From NCBI RefSeq assembly GCF_030269515.1, contig NZ_BSTM01000005.1:307445-371444 (forward strand): 64,000 nt of DNA, in the 5' to 3' direction. Within the stretch, counting starts at the first letter, position 1. Every line of letters begins with the position of its first letter. A program made the translations under genes and the position numbers. Of this stretch, positions 32,656 through 42,046 are shown piece after piece. The stretch is from Actinomadura sp. NBRC 104412. Lineage in GTDB: Bacteria > Actinomycetota > Actinomycetes > Streptosporangiales > Streptosporangiaceae. The notes beneath the pieces were generated by a model that did no database searches, was not told where the DNA came from, and saw only the letters and a list, made by a program, of their open reading frames with translations.

Positions 32656-33999
32656 TCACAGGCGGGAGTGGCGGCGGCGGACCAGGCGGCGGGAGCGGCG
32701 TTGGGGTGGGAGCCACTTGGTGCGGAACCACATCTGGATCTGGGCGCCGCCCAGGACGGAGCGGTGGATGCGGAGGTGGCCGCCGGTGGCCTCGGCGGCG
32801 CGGCGGGCGATGTCGAGGCCCAGGCCGGTGGAGCCGCCGCCGCTGCTGCCGCGTTTCAAGGCGGCCTCGGGGTCGGAGATGCCGGGGCCCGCGTCCGCCA
32901 CGAGGATGCCGGTGAGGCCCTTGCCGACGTGGAGGGTGACGGCGAAGTCGGTGCCCTCGGCGGTGTGGCGGAAGACGTTGCCGAGGAGGGCGTCCAGCGC
33001 GGCGGCCAGCTCGGTGGCGGGGATGGGCAGGGGGGCGGGCTCGTCCGCGCCGATGAGTTCGCAGGAGCGGCCCTCGTCCTCGGCCAGCACCGACCAGAAG
33101 GCGACGCGTTCCCGCAGGACCTTGGAGGCGTCGCAGCTCCCGCGTGCGGTGGGTTTGCGGACGGTGCGGATGATCTGGTCGACCTCCTGCTCGATGCGGC
33201 TGACCGCCTCGCGGGTCTGGTCGGCGACGGGGCCGTTGCCCAGCGCCTCGGCGTTGAGCCTGAGCGCGGCCAGGGGGGTGCGGAGACGGTGCGAGAGGTC
33301 GGCGGCCATCTCCCGTTCGGCGGCCAGGAGCTGGACGACGTGGTCGGCCATGGCGTTGAAGGCCAGGCCCGCCTCCATCAGCTCGGGCGGGCCGTCGGGG
33401 TCGATGCGGACGCGCAGGTCGCCCTCGCCGAACGCGGCGGCGGCCTCGGCGAGCCTGCGGGTGGAGCGGATCATGCGGGCGCCGAGCCGGTCGGCGACCG
33501 CGACGGAGCCGGCCACCAGGGCGGCGGCGACGGCGGTCATGACCAGCCAGGCGCTGGTGACGCCGCGGGTCAGGTCCTCGTCGGGGATGAAGACCTCGAC
33601 GACGGCGGTGCGGCCGGCGTCGAGGGAGACGGGCTGGAGCAGGACGTGGCCGCCCTCGACCCTGGTGGTGTAGGAGCGGCCGCGGCGGGCCGCCTCGGTG
33701 ATCTGTTCGAGCCGGGCCCTCGACCCGCTGCGCGGCCCCTGGGGGACGACGGTGTTGTCGGGCATGTGGACGGCCATCCGGCGCGCCGCGCCCGCCGTGG
33801 TGCTGAGGACGGCCCGTTCCAGGGCGTCCGGGTCCTCGGTGACGACCAGGACGGGGCCAAGCGCGCTGGCCTGCCGTTCGGCGGTGGTGAGCGCCCGGTC
33901 GCGGGCGATCTCCCGCACGGTCAGCGCCAGCGGGATCAGGAACGCCAGCGCCACCATCGAGGTGACGGCCAGCGAGACCAGGACGAGCGTGCGCCTCAT
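32656..33999 (-). CDS. Sensor histidine kinase (HAMP type)
   Basis: Membrane sensor kinase, 447 residues. There are two membrane segments (about 8-28 and 150-172) around an extracellular sensor domain of about 120 residues. HAMP follows (about 173-228), then HisKA with the phospho-accepting His in DLSHRLRTPLAAL near 240, and the ATPase domain with N box ALDALLGNVFRHT near 345, DAGPGI near 375 and GGSTGLGLDIARR near 395. ATG at 33999 overlaps the response-regulator stop (TCATG on the plus strand). The signal is unknown. Confidence 0.93.
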   Translation of the reverse strand: MRRTLVLVSLAVTSMVALAFLIPLALTVREIARDRALTTAERQASALGPVLVVTEDPDALERAVLSTTAGAARRMAVHMPDNTVVPQGPRSGSRARLEQITEAARRGRSYTTRVEGGHVLLQPVSLDAGRTAVVEVFIPDEDLTRGVTSAWLVMTAVAAALVAGSVAVADRLGARMIRSTRRLAEAAAAFGEGDLRVRIDPDGPPELMEAGLAFNAMADHVVQLLAAEREMAADLSHRLRTPLAALRLNAEALGNGPVADQTREAVSRIEQEVDQIIRTVRKPTARGSCDASKVLRERVAFWSVLAEDEGRSCELIGADEPAPLPIPATELAAALDALLGNVFRHTAEGTDFAVTLHVGKGLTGILVADAGPGISDPEAALKRGSSGGGSTGLGLDIARRAAEATGGHLRIHRSVLGGAQIQMWFRTKWLPPQRRSRRLVRRRHSRL

Positions 34000-34679
34000 G
34001 ACTTGTCCGGGTCGGCGAGGCGGACCCCGACTCCGCGGACGGTGTGCAGGTAGCGGGGGGAGGCGGCGGTCTCGCCGAGCTTGCGGCGCAGCCAGGACAG
34101 GTGCACGTCGATGGTCTGGTCGTCGCCGTACGCCTGCCGCCACACCTCGGCGAGCAGCTCGCGGCGCGCCACGACCCGTCCGGGACGGGCGGCGAGGTAG
34201 GCGAGCAGGTCGAACTCGCGCCTGGTGAGTTCCAGCGGGGCGCCGTCTAAGGAAGCCTCACGCCGGTCCAGGTCGATGTGCAGGCCGCCGACGCGGATCT
34301 CCGCGGTGGGCCCGGACCGGGACGAGCGGCGCAGCACGGCGGCCAGCCGGGCGCTGAGGTGCTCGGCGGAGAACGGCTTGATCAGGTAGTCGTCGGCACC
34401 GGCGTTGAGCAGCCGGACGATCTCGGGTTCGTCGTCCCGCGCGGTCGCGATGATCACGGGGACGTCGGAGATGCCGCGCAGCATCTTCAGCACCTCGGCG
34501 CCGTCCAGGTCGGGCAGTCCGAGATCGAGGATCACCACGTCGGGGGGCGACTGGGTGACCTCTCTCAGGGCGTCCATGGCGGTCCCGACGCTGCGCACCA
34601 CGTGCGACCGTGCGCTGAGTTCACGGATGAGGGCCGTCCGGACGTTCGGGTCGTCCTCCACCACGAGCACACTCGACAT
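33996..34679 (-). CDS. OmpR/PhoB-family response regulator
   Basis: 227 residues. The receiver domain (1-120) has the acidic pair VVEDD, phospho-acceptor Asp in VVILDLGLPDLDG near 51, Thr in IATARDDE and Lys in LIKPFS. The winged-helix output domain (about 130-225) ends SWLRRKLGE...YLHTVRGVGVRL. I choose ATG 34679 (MSSVLVVEDD) because the receiver begins there. It is coupled to the kinase downstream and divergent from a small secreted or membrane protein gene, a possible target. Confidence 0.94.
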   Translation of the reverse strand: MSSVLVVEDDPNVRTALIRELSARSHVVRSVGTAMDALREVTQSPPDVVILDLGLPDLDGAEVLKMLRGISDVPVIIATARDDEPEIVRLLNAGADDYLIKPFSAEHLSARLAAVLRRSSRSGPTAEIRVGGLHIDLDRREASLDGAPLELTRREFDLLAYLAARPGRVVARRELLAEVWRQAYGDDQTIDVHLSWLRRKLGETAASPRYLHTVRGVGVRLADPDKS

Positions 34680-34707
34680 GCCCGCACCGTATGCCACGAT
34701 GTGGGCC

Positions 34708-35250
34708 ATGCGTGGCGCAATGTCGTACGTTGCCCCGTGGTTGATCGTGACGGCGGTGGCCGTCGCGCTCTCCTGGCTGGGCGTACGGGACGTCGTGCGC
34801 GGCGCGATCTTCGACCGTGCGGCGCCGGAGCCCTGGTCAGGCCCGGTGATCTACGCCAGCCCGTCCACGCCGCCGGGCAGCGTCGGCACCCCCGCGGCCC
34901 GGGACGGCCACGGAGACGACCAGTCGGCCTCGGAGACCCTGTCGCCCTCGCCGTCGCCGTCCCGCGACCGCAAGGCCGCCCACGATGGGGACCAGGAACG
35001 GCGGGGCGAGATCCGGGGTTTCTCCACCCGCGGTGGCCGGGCGGTGCTGGCGATCTGCGAGAAGGGCAGGCGGCGCGGCGTGCGGCTGGTGTCGGCGACG
35101 CCGAACCCCGGGTACGAGACGCGGGTGTGGGGCAACCAGGGCTGGCTGCGGGTGGACTTCATCGACGACGACCGCTCCTCCTCGGTGATCGCCACCTGGC
35201 ACGACGGCCCTCCCGCGGTGAGGATCTACGAGTACCGCGGCAACCGGTAG
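34708..35250 (+). CDS. Membrane-anchored protein of unknown function
   Basis: About 180 residues with an N-terminal hydrophobic segment (SYVAPWLIVTAVAVALSWLG), probably a signal anchor, a Ser/Pro-rich linker (about 50-95), and a small beta-rich domain (about 100-180, ending IATWHDGPPAVRIYEY). No family recognised. In-frame starts at 34699, 34708 and 34720 are all possible and none has a good ribosome binding site. It is divergent from the response-regulator gene, and its end overlaps the convergent luciferase-like gene by 25 bases. Confidence 0.65.
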   Translation: MRGAMSYVAPWLIVTAVAVALSWLGVRDVVRGAIFDRAAPEPWSGPVIYASPSTPPGSVGTPAARDGHGDDQSASETLSPSPSPSRDRKAAHDGDQERRGEIRGFSTRGGRAVLAICEKGRRRGVRLVSATPNPGYETRVWGNQGWLRVDFIDDDRSSSVIATWHDGPPAVRIYEYRGNR

Positions 35251-36077
35251 GCGGCGGCGAAGTCGCCGAGCTTCTGGAGGGCCTCGCCGGTGCGCCGCCA
35301 CGGCCGCACGATCAGCCGGTCCACGCCCAGCGCCTCCCATTCGGCGACCTCGTCCGGGCCGGACAGCTCGTAGGCGTGGACGGTGATCTCGAACGGCTCG
35401 TCCGCCAGTCCCGCGTCCTTCCGGTACGCGCGCAGGCGGTCCAGTTGAGGCCCGATGGTCTCCAGGTTCTGCGGCATGCTGATCCAGCCGTCGCACAGGG
35501 TCGCGGCGCGGCGCAGCGCCGCCTTGGACTCGCCGCCCGCGATGATCGGGAGGCGTGCCTGGACGGGTTTGGGCTCGAACGCGACCTCGGGGAAGTCGAA
35601 GAACTCGCCGTGATGCTCGACGGCGTCCTCCGTCCACAGGCGCCGGGAGACCTTGATCGCCTCGTCCAGCCGGGGCCCGCGCGTCGCGAAGTCGATCCCG
35701 GCGGCCCGCCACTCCCCCTCGTACCAGCCGGCGCCGATCCCGGCGATCGCCCGGCCGCCGGAGACGTGGTCGAGGGTCGCGAACGCGCGCGCGGCCACGA
35801 ACGGGTGCCGCAGCGCGTAGAGGTAGACGGCGGTGCCGAGCCGTACGCGCTCCGTGACGGCGGCGATGGCGCACAGGTAGGCGGGCGCGTCGAACAGCGG
35901 CGTCGCGGGCTTGATGCCGGGACGGTCGGTTCCCGGGTACACGGCGGTGGACAGGTCGGTCGCGAAGACCAGGTGCTCGGGCAGCCACACCGACTCGAAC
36001 CCGAGCCGGTCCGCCTCCACGGCGAGGTCCCGCCAGATCCCCGGGTGGACGAGCCCCAGCGGGACACCGAACTTCAC
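35226..36077 (-). CDS. Luciferase-like F420-dependent oxidoreductase
   Basis: 283-residue TIM-barrel oxidoreductase. KFGVPLGLVHPGIWRDLAVEADRLGFESVWLPEHL opens the barrel, and GGRAIAGIGAGWYEGEWRAAGID near residue 107 is the pattern of F420-using members. Start is GTG at 36077 with a strong aaggagggcgc, overlapping the hydantoinase-B stop. It is last in the acyl-CoA dehydrogenase operon under operator site 5. It likely reduces or oxidises a pathway intermediate; FMN use cannot be excluded. Confidence 0.9.
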   Translation of the reverse strand: MKFGVPLGLVHPGIWRDLAVEADRLGFESVWLPEHLVFATDLSTAVYPGTDRPGIKPATPLFDAPAYLCAIAAVTERVRLGTAVYLYALRHPFVAARAFATLDHVSGGRAIAGIGAGWYEGEWRAAGIDFATRGPRLDEAIKVSRRLWTEDAVEHHGEFFDFPEVAFEPKPVQARLPIIAGGESKAALRRAATLCDGWISMPQNLETIGPQLDRLRAYRKDAGLADEPFEITVHAYELSGPDEVAEWEALGVDRLIVRPWRRTGEALQKLGDFAAAYRLPRYS

Positions 36078-37732
36078 GCGCCCTCCTTGGTGACACGGCC
36101 GTCGGCCAGGTCGCGCCGGATCGCCTCGGGGTCGCGTTCGGCCGGGTCGCCGTACCCGCCACCGCCGGACGTCTCGACGACCAGGGCTTCGCCCGCGGCG
36201 AGGGGCTGGCGGGTGGCCTTGGCGCCGAGTGGTTCGCGCGTCCCGTCCGGACGTTCGCGGTAGTAGCCGCCGGCGCGTCCCGGCTCGCCGCCCGCCGCGC
36301 CCGGTGGCGGTCGCAGCAGCCGGTCGCCCCGGGTGTCGACGCGGGCGTCGTCCAGCATGCGGATCACGGTGCGGGTGCCGAGCCCGCCGCGGTGGCGTCC
36401 GGCGCCGCCGGAGCCGGGGATGAGGGAGACCTCCTCGATCCTGACGGGCAGCCGCGCCTCGATGGGCTCGGCCTGCGGGATGATGTTGCGGCCGCCGCCG
36501 AACAGGGCGCCCGTCGCGTCGGGGCCGTCGTACCCGTCGCGGGCGCCCATGCCGCCCAGGTCGAACGACATGTGCAGCCACGGCCGGCGCGCCCCGCTGA
36601 TGCTGAACGCCTGCAGAATGCCGGACGCCGCGACCCCGCCGCTGCCGGGGGACGCGCTGGTCAGTGCGGCGAAGATGGCCTCCTCCGCCGCTGCGACCGT
36701 CCCGAACCGGCCGCCGCCGGGGAACGGAGGGGTGCAGTTGACCAGCGAGCCCGCGGGCATCCGGACGTCGACCGGCGCGAAGCAGCCCTCGTTCATCGGC
36801 AGGGACGGGTCGACGAAGCAGCGCACCGCGTACATCACGCCGCCGTGCGTCTGGGAGAACCCGGAGTTGATCGGGTGCGGCACCTGCTCGTCGGTCCCGT
36901 CGAAGTCGACCACGACGCCGCCGGAGCCGTCGACGGTCACCGCCACCCGGATCGTGTGGCCGCTGTCCAGCCGGTACTCGCCGCGGTGCGTGCCCTGCGG
37001 GAGCGCGGCGAGGCCGGTCCGCATGCGGTGCTCGGTGTGCGCGAGGTAGGCGTCGATGCCCCGCGCGAGCCCGTCCGGGGTGTGGGACTCGGCGATCTCC
37101 TCCAGGCGCCGGGCGGCGACGTTGACCCCGGCGATCAGCGCGCGCAGGTCGCCCACGAGCTTCTCGGGGGTACGGCTGTTGGCGGCCAGGACGCGGACCA
37201 GGTCGTCCACGAGGCCGTCGGCGGTGGCGATCCGGACGGGCGGCAGTTGCAGGCCCTCCAGGTACACGTCGGTGGCGTCGGAGGCCATCCCGCCCGCCGA
37301 CAGCCCCGACAGGTCGGCCACGTGGATGAGCGTCCCGGTGAAGTAACGGGGCTCCCCGTCCATGAAGACGGGACGGAAGACCAGCAGGTCGTTGGCGTGG
37401 ATCCCGCCCTGGTAGACGTCGTTGAGGACGAACACGTCGCCGGGCGCCATGGTGCCGAGCGGATGCGCCTTGATCACGTACGGGAGGGCGCTGCGCAGGC
37501 TCGCGCACTGGATGAGGGCGGTGGACAGGGAGTGGGCGATGAGCCGCCCGTCCGCGTCCAGGATCGCGGCGGCGGCGTCCGCCCCCTCGACGATGAACGT
37601 CGAGTACGCGGAGCGGACCACCACGATGCTGGCCTCCTCCGCCGCGACGCACAGCGCGTTGCGCAGGATCTCGGCGGTCAGGTCGGCGTCGCGCGGCGCC
37701 TCCTGGCGCGCCTTGGCTTCGCTGGTGCTCAC
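36074..37732 (-). CDS. Hydantoinase B/oxoprolinase family protein
   Basis: 552-residue large subunit of the hydantoinase/oxoprolinase/acetone-carboxylase group. Family hallmarks are LRNALCVAAEEASIVVVRSAYS at the start, GDVFVLNDVYQGGIHANDLLVFRPVF near residue 97 and GGGGYGDPAERDPEAI at the C-terminus. With subunit A it would perform an ATP-dependent ring opening of a cyclic imide or a carboxylation. GTG at 37732 overlaps the subunit-A stop (GTGA). Confidence 0.92.
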   Translation of the reverse strand: MSTSEAKARQEAPRDADLTAEILRNALCVAAEEASIVVVRSAYSTFIVEGADAAAAILDADGRLIAHSLSTALIQCASLRSALPYVIKAHPLGTMAPGDVFVLNDVYQGGIHANDLLVFRPVFMDGEPRYFTGTLIHVADLSGLSAGGMASDATDVYLEGLQLPPVRIATADGLVDDLVRVLAANSRTPEKLVGDLRALIAGVNVAARRLEEIAESHTPDGLARGIDAYLAHTEHRMRTGLAALPQGTHRGEYRLDSGHTIRVAVTVDGSGGVVVDFDGTDEQVPHPINSGFSQTHGGVMYAVRCFVDPSLPMNEGCFAPVDVRMPAGSLVNCTPPFPGGGRFGTVAAAEEAIFAALTSASPGSGGVAASGILQAFSISGARRPWLHMSFDLGGMGARDGYDGPDATGALFGGGRNIIPQAEPIEARLPVRIEEVSLIPGSGGAGRHRGGLGTRTVIRMLDDARVDTRGDRLLRPPPGAAGGEPGRAGGYYRERPDGTREPLGAKATRQPLAAGEALVVETSGGGGYGDPAERDPEAIRRDLADGRVTKEGA

Positions 37733-39816
37733 GCCGTGCTCCTCTCAAGGACGATGGCGCCGTGGTCGTCGACGGCGCCGTGCCAGCCGGGCGGGATCAG
37801 CAGGGAGCATTGCGGTTCGGTGATGACGCAGGGGCCGGACGGTGTGTCGCCCGGCGCGCACGCGTCCCGCGCGAGGGTGGGGATCTCGTGCATCGCGCCG
37901 TCCAGCCACACGCGGCGCGTCCCGGTTGTGCCGGATGCGCCGGGTGGCGGCGCGGACGGAGGCGGGCCCTGTGAGCCTGCCGGGAGGACGGCGCGGACGC
38001 GGGCGGTGGTGAGTTCGGCCGGGTCGCGCAGCTCGATGCCGTACGACTCGTGGTAGCGCTTGTAGAACTCGTCTGCGGCGTGCCGCAGTGTCCCCGGGGT
38101 GATGGGGCCTGTCGGCAGCTCGATGGTGAAGGCGTGGGCTTGGCCTATGAAGCGGATGCCCACGGCCCGGATGCATTCGGCCTTGTCCGTCTCCAGGTCG
38201 GCGAGCGCTGCGCGTTCCAGTTCCTCGAAGACCTCCGCCAGTTCGCCCAGTGCGTCACGGCTCTCCGAGCAGGACAGGAGATGGTTCACGGGTGCGAGGA
38301 AGGTCTTGGCGCGTTCGATGGCGAGGTCGGCGTGCAACAGCCCCACGGCCGATCCGACCCCGGCCTTGGGCGGGACGAGGACGCGTGAGATGCCGAACCG
38401 CTCGGCCAGGCGTGCCACATGGGTGGGCGCGGCACCTCCAAGGGCGACGAGGGTGAAGCCACGCGGGTCGATGCCGCGCCGTACCGTCACCACGTGCACG
38501 GCCGCGCCCATCTGCGCGTTGGCGATGTCGTGGATGGCGGCCGCCGCCTCGATCACGTCCACGTTCAGTGGACGGGCGACATGCTCTTCGATGGCGGCGC
38601 GCGCCTTCTCCTCCGACAGCGTGAACTCGCCGAAGCCGTCCGGGGCGAGGTAGCCGAGGACCAGGTTGGCGTCGGTCACGGTCGGGTACTCGCCGCCGCG
38701 CCCGTAGCAGGCAGGACCGGGGTCGGCGCCCGCCGAACGCGGCCCGACCCTCAGCGTGCCCGTCTCGACCCACGCGATTGACCCGCCGCCGGAGCCGACC
38801 TCGGCCAGGTCGATCGCGGGCACCTTGATGGGGACGCCGGTGCCGGGGCGGCGTCCGCCATAGCTGCCCTTGCCCCCGACCTGGAACTCGTGGGTGATGC
38901 CTGGACGGCCGCCGCGTACCAGCCCCGCCTTGGCGGTCGTGCCGCCCATGTCGAAGGAGATGAGGTCGGCCAGGCCGCGCCGCGCGCCCTCACGGGCGGC
39001 GGCGATGACCCCTGCGGCGGGTCCGGATTCGATCGTGTAGACGGCACGGGACGCCGCGAGCGTGGCGGGCAGCACGCCTCCGGCCGACTCCATCACGTGT
39101 ACGGGGGCCGTGATGCCCAGGTCTTGCAGGCGCCGCCCCAGCCGCCGGAGGTACGAGGCCATGACCGGCCCCACATAGGCCGACATGAGGGTCGTGGTGG
39201 CGCGCTCGTACTCCCCCAGCTCCGGCCAGACCGAGGAGGAGGTCACCACGGTGGTGCCCTCCGGCAGCGCGGCTTGGACGATTTCCGCCAGGCGTTGCTC
39301 GTGGACGGGGTTGACGTAGGAGTGGAGCAGGCAGATGGCCACGGCCTCCACTCCCAGCGCGGCGATGTCGGAGGCGATGCGGGCGGCGGCCTCCTCGTCC
39401 AGGGGTCGCAGCACCTCGCCGTTGGCCGCGATGCGTTCCGGCACGGCGAAGGTGTGCGACAGGGGAACGGGAGGCTCGGGACGCTCGTACGCCAGGTCGT
39501 ACCGCTCCTCCTCCACCCGCGCCTGCCGCCCCAGGGCGAGCATGGAACGGAAGCCTTCCGTGGTGATGAACGCCACCGGGACGCCGGTCCGCTCAAGGAT
39601 GACGTTGGTCGCGAGCGTGGTGGCGTGGACGAACCGCTCTACCTGCTGCGGTTGCACGCCGGTGGCCGCGAGCACCTGCTCCACACCGCGCAGCAGCCCG
39701 GTCGTCGGATCGTCCGGGGTAGTGAGGGTCTTCGCTACTTGCACGCGCCCATCGGTCGCCGTGAGAACGACATCGGTGAAGGTGCCGCCGACATCGCTGG
39801 CGAGGGTGATGCCCAT
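37729..39816 (-). CDS. Hydantoinase A/oxoprolinase family protein
   Basis: 695-residue ATP-binding partner of the protein encoded next. It belongs to the acetate-kinase/Hsp70 fold group: SDVGGTFTDVVL at residues 7-18 is the first phosphate loop and ISFDMGGTTAKAGLV near 290 the second. FVHATTLATNVILER near 62 and RGIDPRGFTLVALGGAAPTH near 450 are also conserved. These enzymes phosphorylate or carboxylate the substrate at ATP cost. Placing it inside an acyl-CoA dehydrogenase operon is unusual. ATG at 39816, 21 bases after the dehydrogenase gene. Confidence 0.93.
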   Translation of the reverse strand: MGITLASDVGGTFTDVVLTATDGRVQVAKTLTTPDDPTTGLLRGVEQVLAATGVQPQQVERFVHATTLATNVILERTGVPVAFITTEGFRSMLALGRQARVEEERYDLAYERPEPPVPLSHTFAVPERIAANGEVLRPLDEEAAARIASDIAALGVEAVAICLLHSYVNPVHEQRLAEIVQAALPEGTTVVTSSSVWPELGEYERATTTLMSAYVGPVMASYLRRLGRRLQDLGITAPVHVMESAGGVLPATLAASRAVYTIESGPAAGVIAAAREGARRGLADLISFDMGGTTAKAGLVRGGRPGITHEFQVGGKGSYGGRRPGTGVPIKVPAIDLAEVGSGGGSIAWVETGTLRVGPRSAGADPGPACYGRGGEYPTVTDANLVLGYLAPDGFGEFTLSEEKARAAIEEHVARPLNVDVIEAAAAIHDIANAQMGAAVHVVTVRRGIDPRGFTLVALGGAAPTHVARLAERFGISRVLVPPKAGVGSAVGLLHADLAIERAKTFLAPVNHLLSCSESRDALGELAEVFEELERAALADLETDKAECIRAVGIRFIGQAHAFTIELPTGPITPGTLRHAADEFYKRYHESYGIELRDPAELTTARVRAVLPAGSQGPPPSAPPPGASGTTGTRRVWLDGAMHEIPTLARDACAPGDTPSGPCVITEPQCSLLIPPGWHGAVDDHGAIVLERSTA

Positions 39817-39837
39817 ATATGTTCCTCCCCTATGGCC

Positions 39838-40827
39838 CTATGGCATGCGCGCAGGCCGGGCCTCGTTGAACAGGGCGGCGCGCAGCCGAGCCCTGTGAAA
39901 CCCTTCATCGCCCCACGCGGCACGCAACGCCCACACCCGGTTGAGCCACAGGTGCAGGTCGAGTTCGTCGGTGTAGCCGATCGCGCCGTGCACCTGAAGG
40001 GCCGTGCGCGCGGCGCGGTGTGCGGCCTGGCTCGCCGCGTTCTTGGCCATGGACACGTCCCGGGACGCCGTGGGCGCGTCATGGCTCAGCGAGTACGCCG
40101 CCCGGTAGACGAGCGGGGCGGCGAACTCCAGTCCCACCGCCACGTCGGCGAGCAGGTGCTTGACCGCCTGGAAGGAGCCGATGACCTTCCCGAACTGCCG
40201 CCGCTGCCGCGCGTACCCGACGGCGTCCTCGCGCAGCCTGCGGCCGAGGCCGAGCAGTTGCGCGGCCGTCGCCAGCGCCGCGTGGTCGAACGCCGCGCGC
40301 CCGCGGGCCGACCGGGTGGGCCCGGGTACGGCGGCGGTGAAGAGCGGACGGGTCTCATCCACGGAGCCGTGCCTGGCCAGCACCGGTCTTTCGATGATCG
40401 ACGCCTCCTCCTCCGGCCCGGCGACCAGGAGGAGCCCGGCGAGGTCGGCGTCGGGGAAGGCGGGCGCGTCCGCCGGACGGGCCGACACCACGAGCGTGCC
40501 GCCGGCGATCTCCTCCAGCCGGGCGGTCCCGTCGTCCCGCAGGAGGACCGGCGCCGCCACGGCCGTCTCGACCAGCGGGCCCGGCGCCGCGAACCAGCCG
40601 GTCTCCTCGTAGGCGAGAACGGTGTCGACCGGGGACAGGCCCAGCCCGCCGTGCTCCTCGGCGATGTGCGCGCCGAGCAGGCCCACCTCGGCGAGCGCGC
40701 GCCACGCCGGGCCTGGACGATCCCCGGTGGCCGAGGCGCGGACGGCCTCGGGCGGGCAGGTCTTGCCGAGCACCTCACGCACGGTCTCGGCCAGCAGCCG
40801 CTGGTCGGCGGTGAACGAGAACCTCAT
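39838..40827 (-). CDS. Acyl-CoA dehydrogenase, small divergent subunit
   Basis: FAD-dependent acyl-CoA dehydrogenase family member, 329 residues, shorter than the usual 380. The N-terminal helical domain has AEEHGGLGLSPVDTVLAYEETGWF; the middle beta domain is reduced; the C-terminal helices have YARQRRQFGKVIGSFQAVKHLLAD near 210 and VHGAIGYTDELDLHLWLNR near 285. The position of the usual catalytic Glu falls in a divergent stretch. With the upstream larger gene it probably forms the heterotetramer seen in steroid catabolism (two different subunits). ATG overlaps the partner's stop. Confidence 0.9.
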   Translation of the reverse strand: MRFSFTADQRLLAETVREVLGKTCPPEAVRASATGDRPGPAWRALAEVGLLGAHIAEEHGGLGLSPVDTVLAYEETGWFAAPGPLVETAVAAPVLLRDDGTARLEEIAGGTLVVSARPADAPAFPDADLAGLLLVAGPEEEASIIERPVLARHGSVDETRPLFTAAVPGPTRSARGRAAFDHAALATAAQLLGLGRRLREDAVGYARQRRQFGKVIGSFQAVKHLLADVAVGLEFAAPLVYRAAYSLSHDAPTASRDVSMAKNAASQAAHRAARTALQVHGAIGYTDELDLHLWLNRVWALRAAWGDEGFHRARLRAALFNEARPARMP

Positions 40828-41951
40828 CGCGGCAGCCCCAGGACGCGCTCGGCGATGATGTTGCGCTGGATCTCGTTCGTCCCCGCGTAGATGGGTCCGG
40901 CGAGCGCGAACAGGAAGCCGTCCAGCCAGGGGCCCGCGAGCGGGGCGCGCGGGCCGAGCAGGTCGAGGGCCAGCTCGTGCATCCGCAGGTCCAGCTCCGA
41001 CCAGAAGACCTTCATCAGGCTGGAGTCGGCGCCCAGCTCGCCGCCCTCGGCGAGGCGCGCGGCGGCGTGGAAGGTGTGCAGGCGGTAGGCGTCGCTGTCG
41101 CACCATGCCTGTGCCGCCGCGTCCTTCAGCGCCGGGTCGTCGCTGCGGGACGCCAGTTCCAGCAGGCGGTCGGCGGTGGCCATGAACCGGCCGGGGCTGC
41201 GCAGCGTCAGGCCGCGCTCGGAGCTGGTGGTGGCCATCGCGACCCGCCACCCCTCGCCGACGCCGCCGAGCACCCCGTCGTCGGGGACGTGCACGTTGTC
41301 GAAGAAGATCTCGGCGAAGCCGTGCTCGCCGTCGAGCTGGGCGATCGGCCGGACGGTGACGCCCGCGCTGTCCAGCGGCAGCATGAAGTAGGTCAGCCCG
41401 CGGTGCCGCTCGGAGCCGGGGTCGGTGCGGAACAGGCCGAAGCACCAGTCGGCGAACGCCGCCCGCGAGCTCCAGGTCTTCTGGCCGTTGAGGCGCCAGC
41501 CGTCCCCGCCCGGGTCGCGCGTCGCCGTGGCGCGCAGGGCGGCCAGGTCGCTTCCGGCCTCGGGTTCCGACCACGCCTGCGCCCAGATGTCGTCGGCGCG
41601 AGCCATACGGGGCAGGTGGCGCCGTTTCTGCTCGTCCGTCCCGTAGGCCATGAGGGTCGGGGCGAGCAGGAAGATCCCGTTCTGGCTCACCCGGCCGGGA
41701 GCGCCCGCGGCCCAGTACTCCTCCTCGAAGATCAGCCATTCGACGAGGCCGGCGCCGCGTCCCCCGTACTCCTCGGGCCACGACACCGCCGACAGGCGCG
41801 CCTCGGCCAGCGTGCGCTCCCACGCGCGGTGCCGCTCGAAGCCCTCCGCGGTGTCCATCGAGGGCAGGGGGTCTGCGGGGACATGGGCGGCGAGCCACTC
41901 CCGCACCTCGGCACGGAACGCGCGCTGCCGCGGCGTGAAGGTGAGATCCAC
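40824..41951 (-). CDS. Acyl-CoA dehydrogenase, large subunit
   Basis: 375 residues. The FAD/substrate strand AQAWSEPEAGSDLAALRATA is near residue 125, W-LNGQKTWSSRAAFADWCFGLFRT near 155 and the C-terminal GPIYAGTNEIQRNIIAERVLGLPR near 352, which carries the position of the catalytic base in this class (YAGTNEI). It desaturates an acyl-CoA and passes electrons to ETF. GTG at 41951 follows ggagg. It is the first gene of a five-gene operon (two dehydrogenases, hydantoinase A and B, luciferase-like enzyme) under operator site 5. Confidence 0.94.
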   Translation of the reverse strand: MDLTFTPRQRAFRAEVREWLAAHVPADPLPSMDTAEGFERHRAWERTLAEARLSAVSWPEEYGGRGAGLVEWLIFEEEYWAAGAPGRVSQNGIFLLAPTLMAYGTDEQKRRHLPRMARADDIWAQAWSEPEAGSDLAALRATATRDPGGDGWRLNGQKTWSSRAAFADWCFGLFRTDPGSERHRGLTYFMLPLDSAGVTVRPIAQLDGEHGFAEIFFDNVHVPDDGVLGGVGEGWRVAMATTSSERGLTLRSPGRFMATADRLLELASRSDDPALKDAAAQAWCDSDAYRLHTFHAAARLAEGGELGADSSLMKVFWSELDLRMHELALDLLGPRAPLAGPWLDGFLFALAGPIYAGTNEIQRNIIAERVLGLPR

Positions 41952-41974
41952 ACGGCCTCCGGGGTGCCAACCAA

Positions 41975-41990
41975 ACTAGCGATCGCTTGG
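41975..41990. promoter_or_regulatory. Operator site 5
   Basis: ACTAGC-gatc-GCTTGG, 10 of 12 arm positions (on the minus strand CCAAGC-gatc-GCTAGT). It begins 24 bases upstream of the GTG of the large acyl-CoA dehydrogenase. A second shorter copy of CTAGC flanks it at about 41994. Confidence 0.7.
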
Positions 41991-42046
41991 TACGCTAGCC
42001 GCCCGCACCGCCGCCGGGCAAGCCCGGCCAGGCCCGTCGCTCCCCG

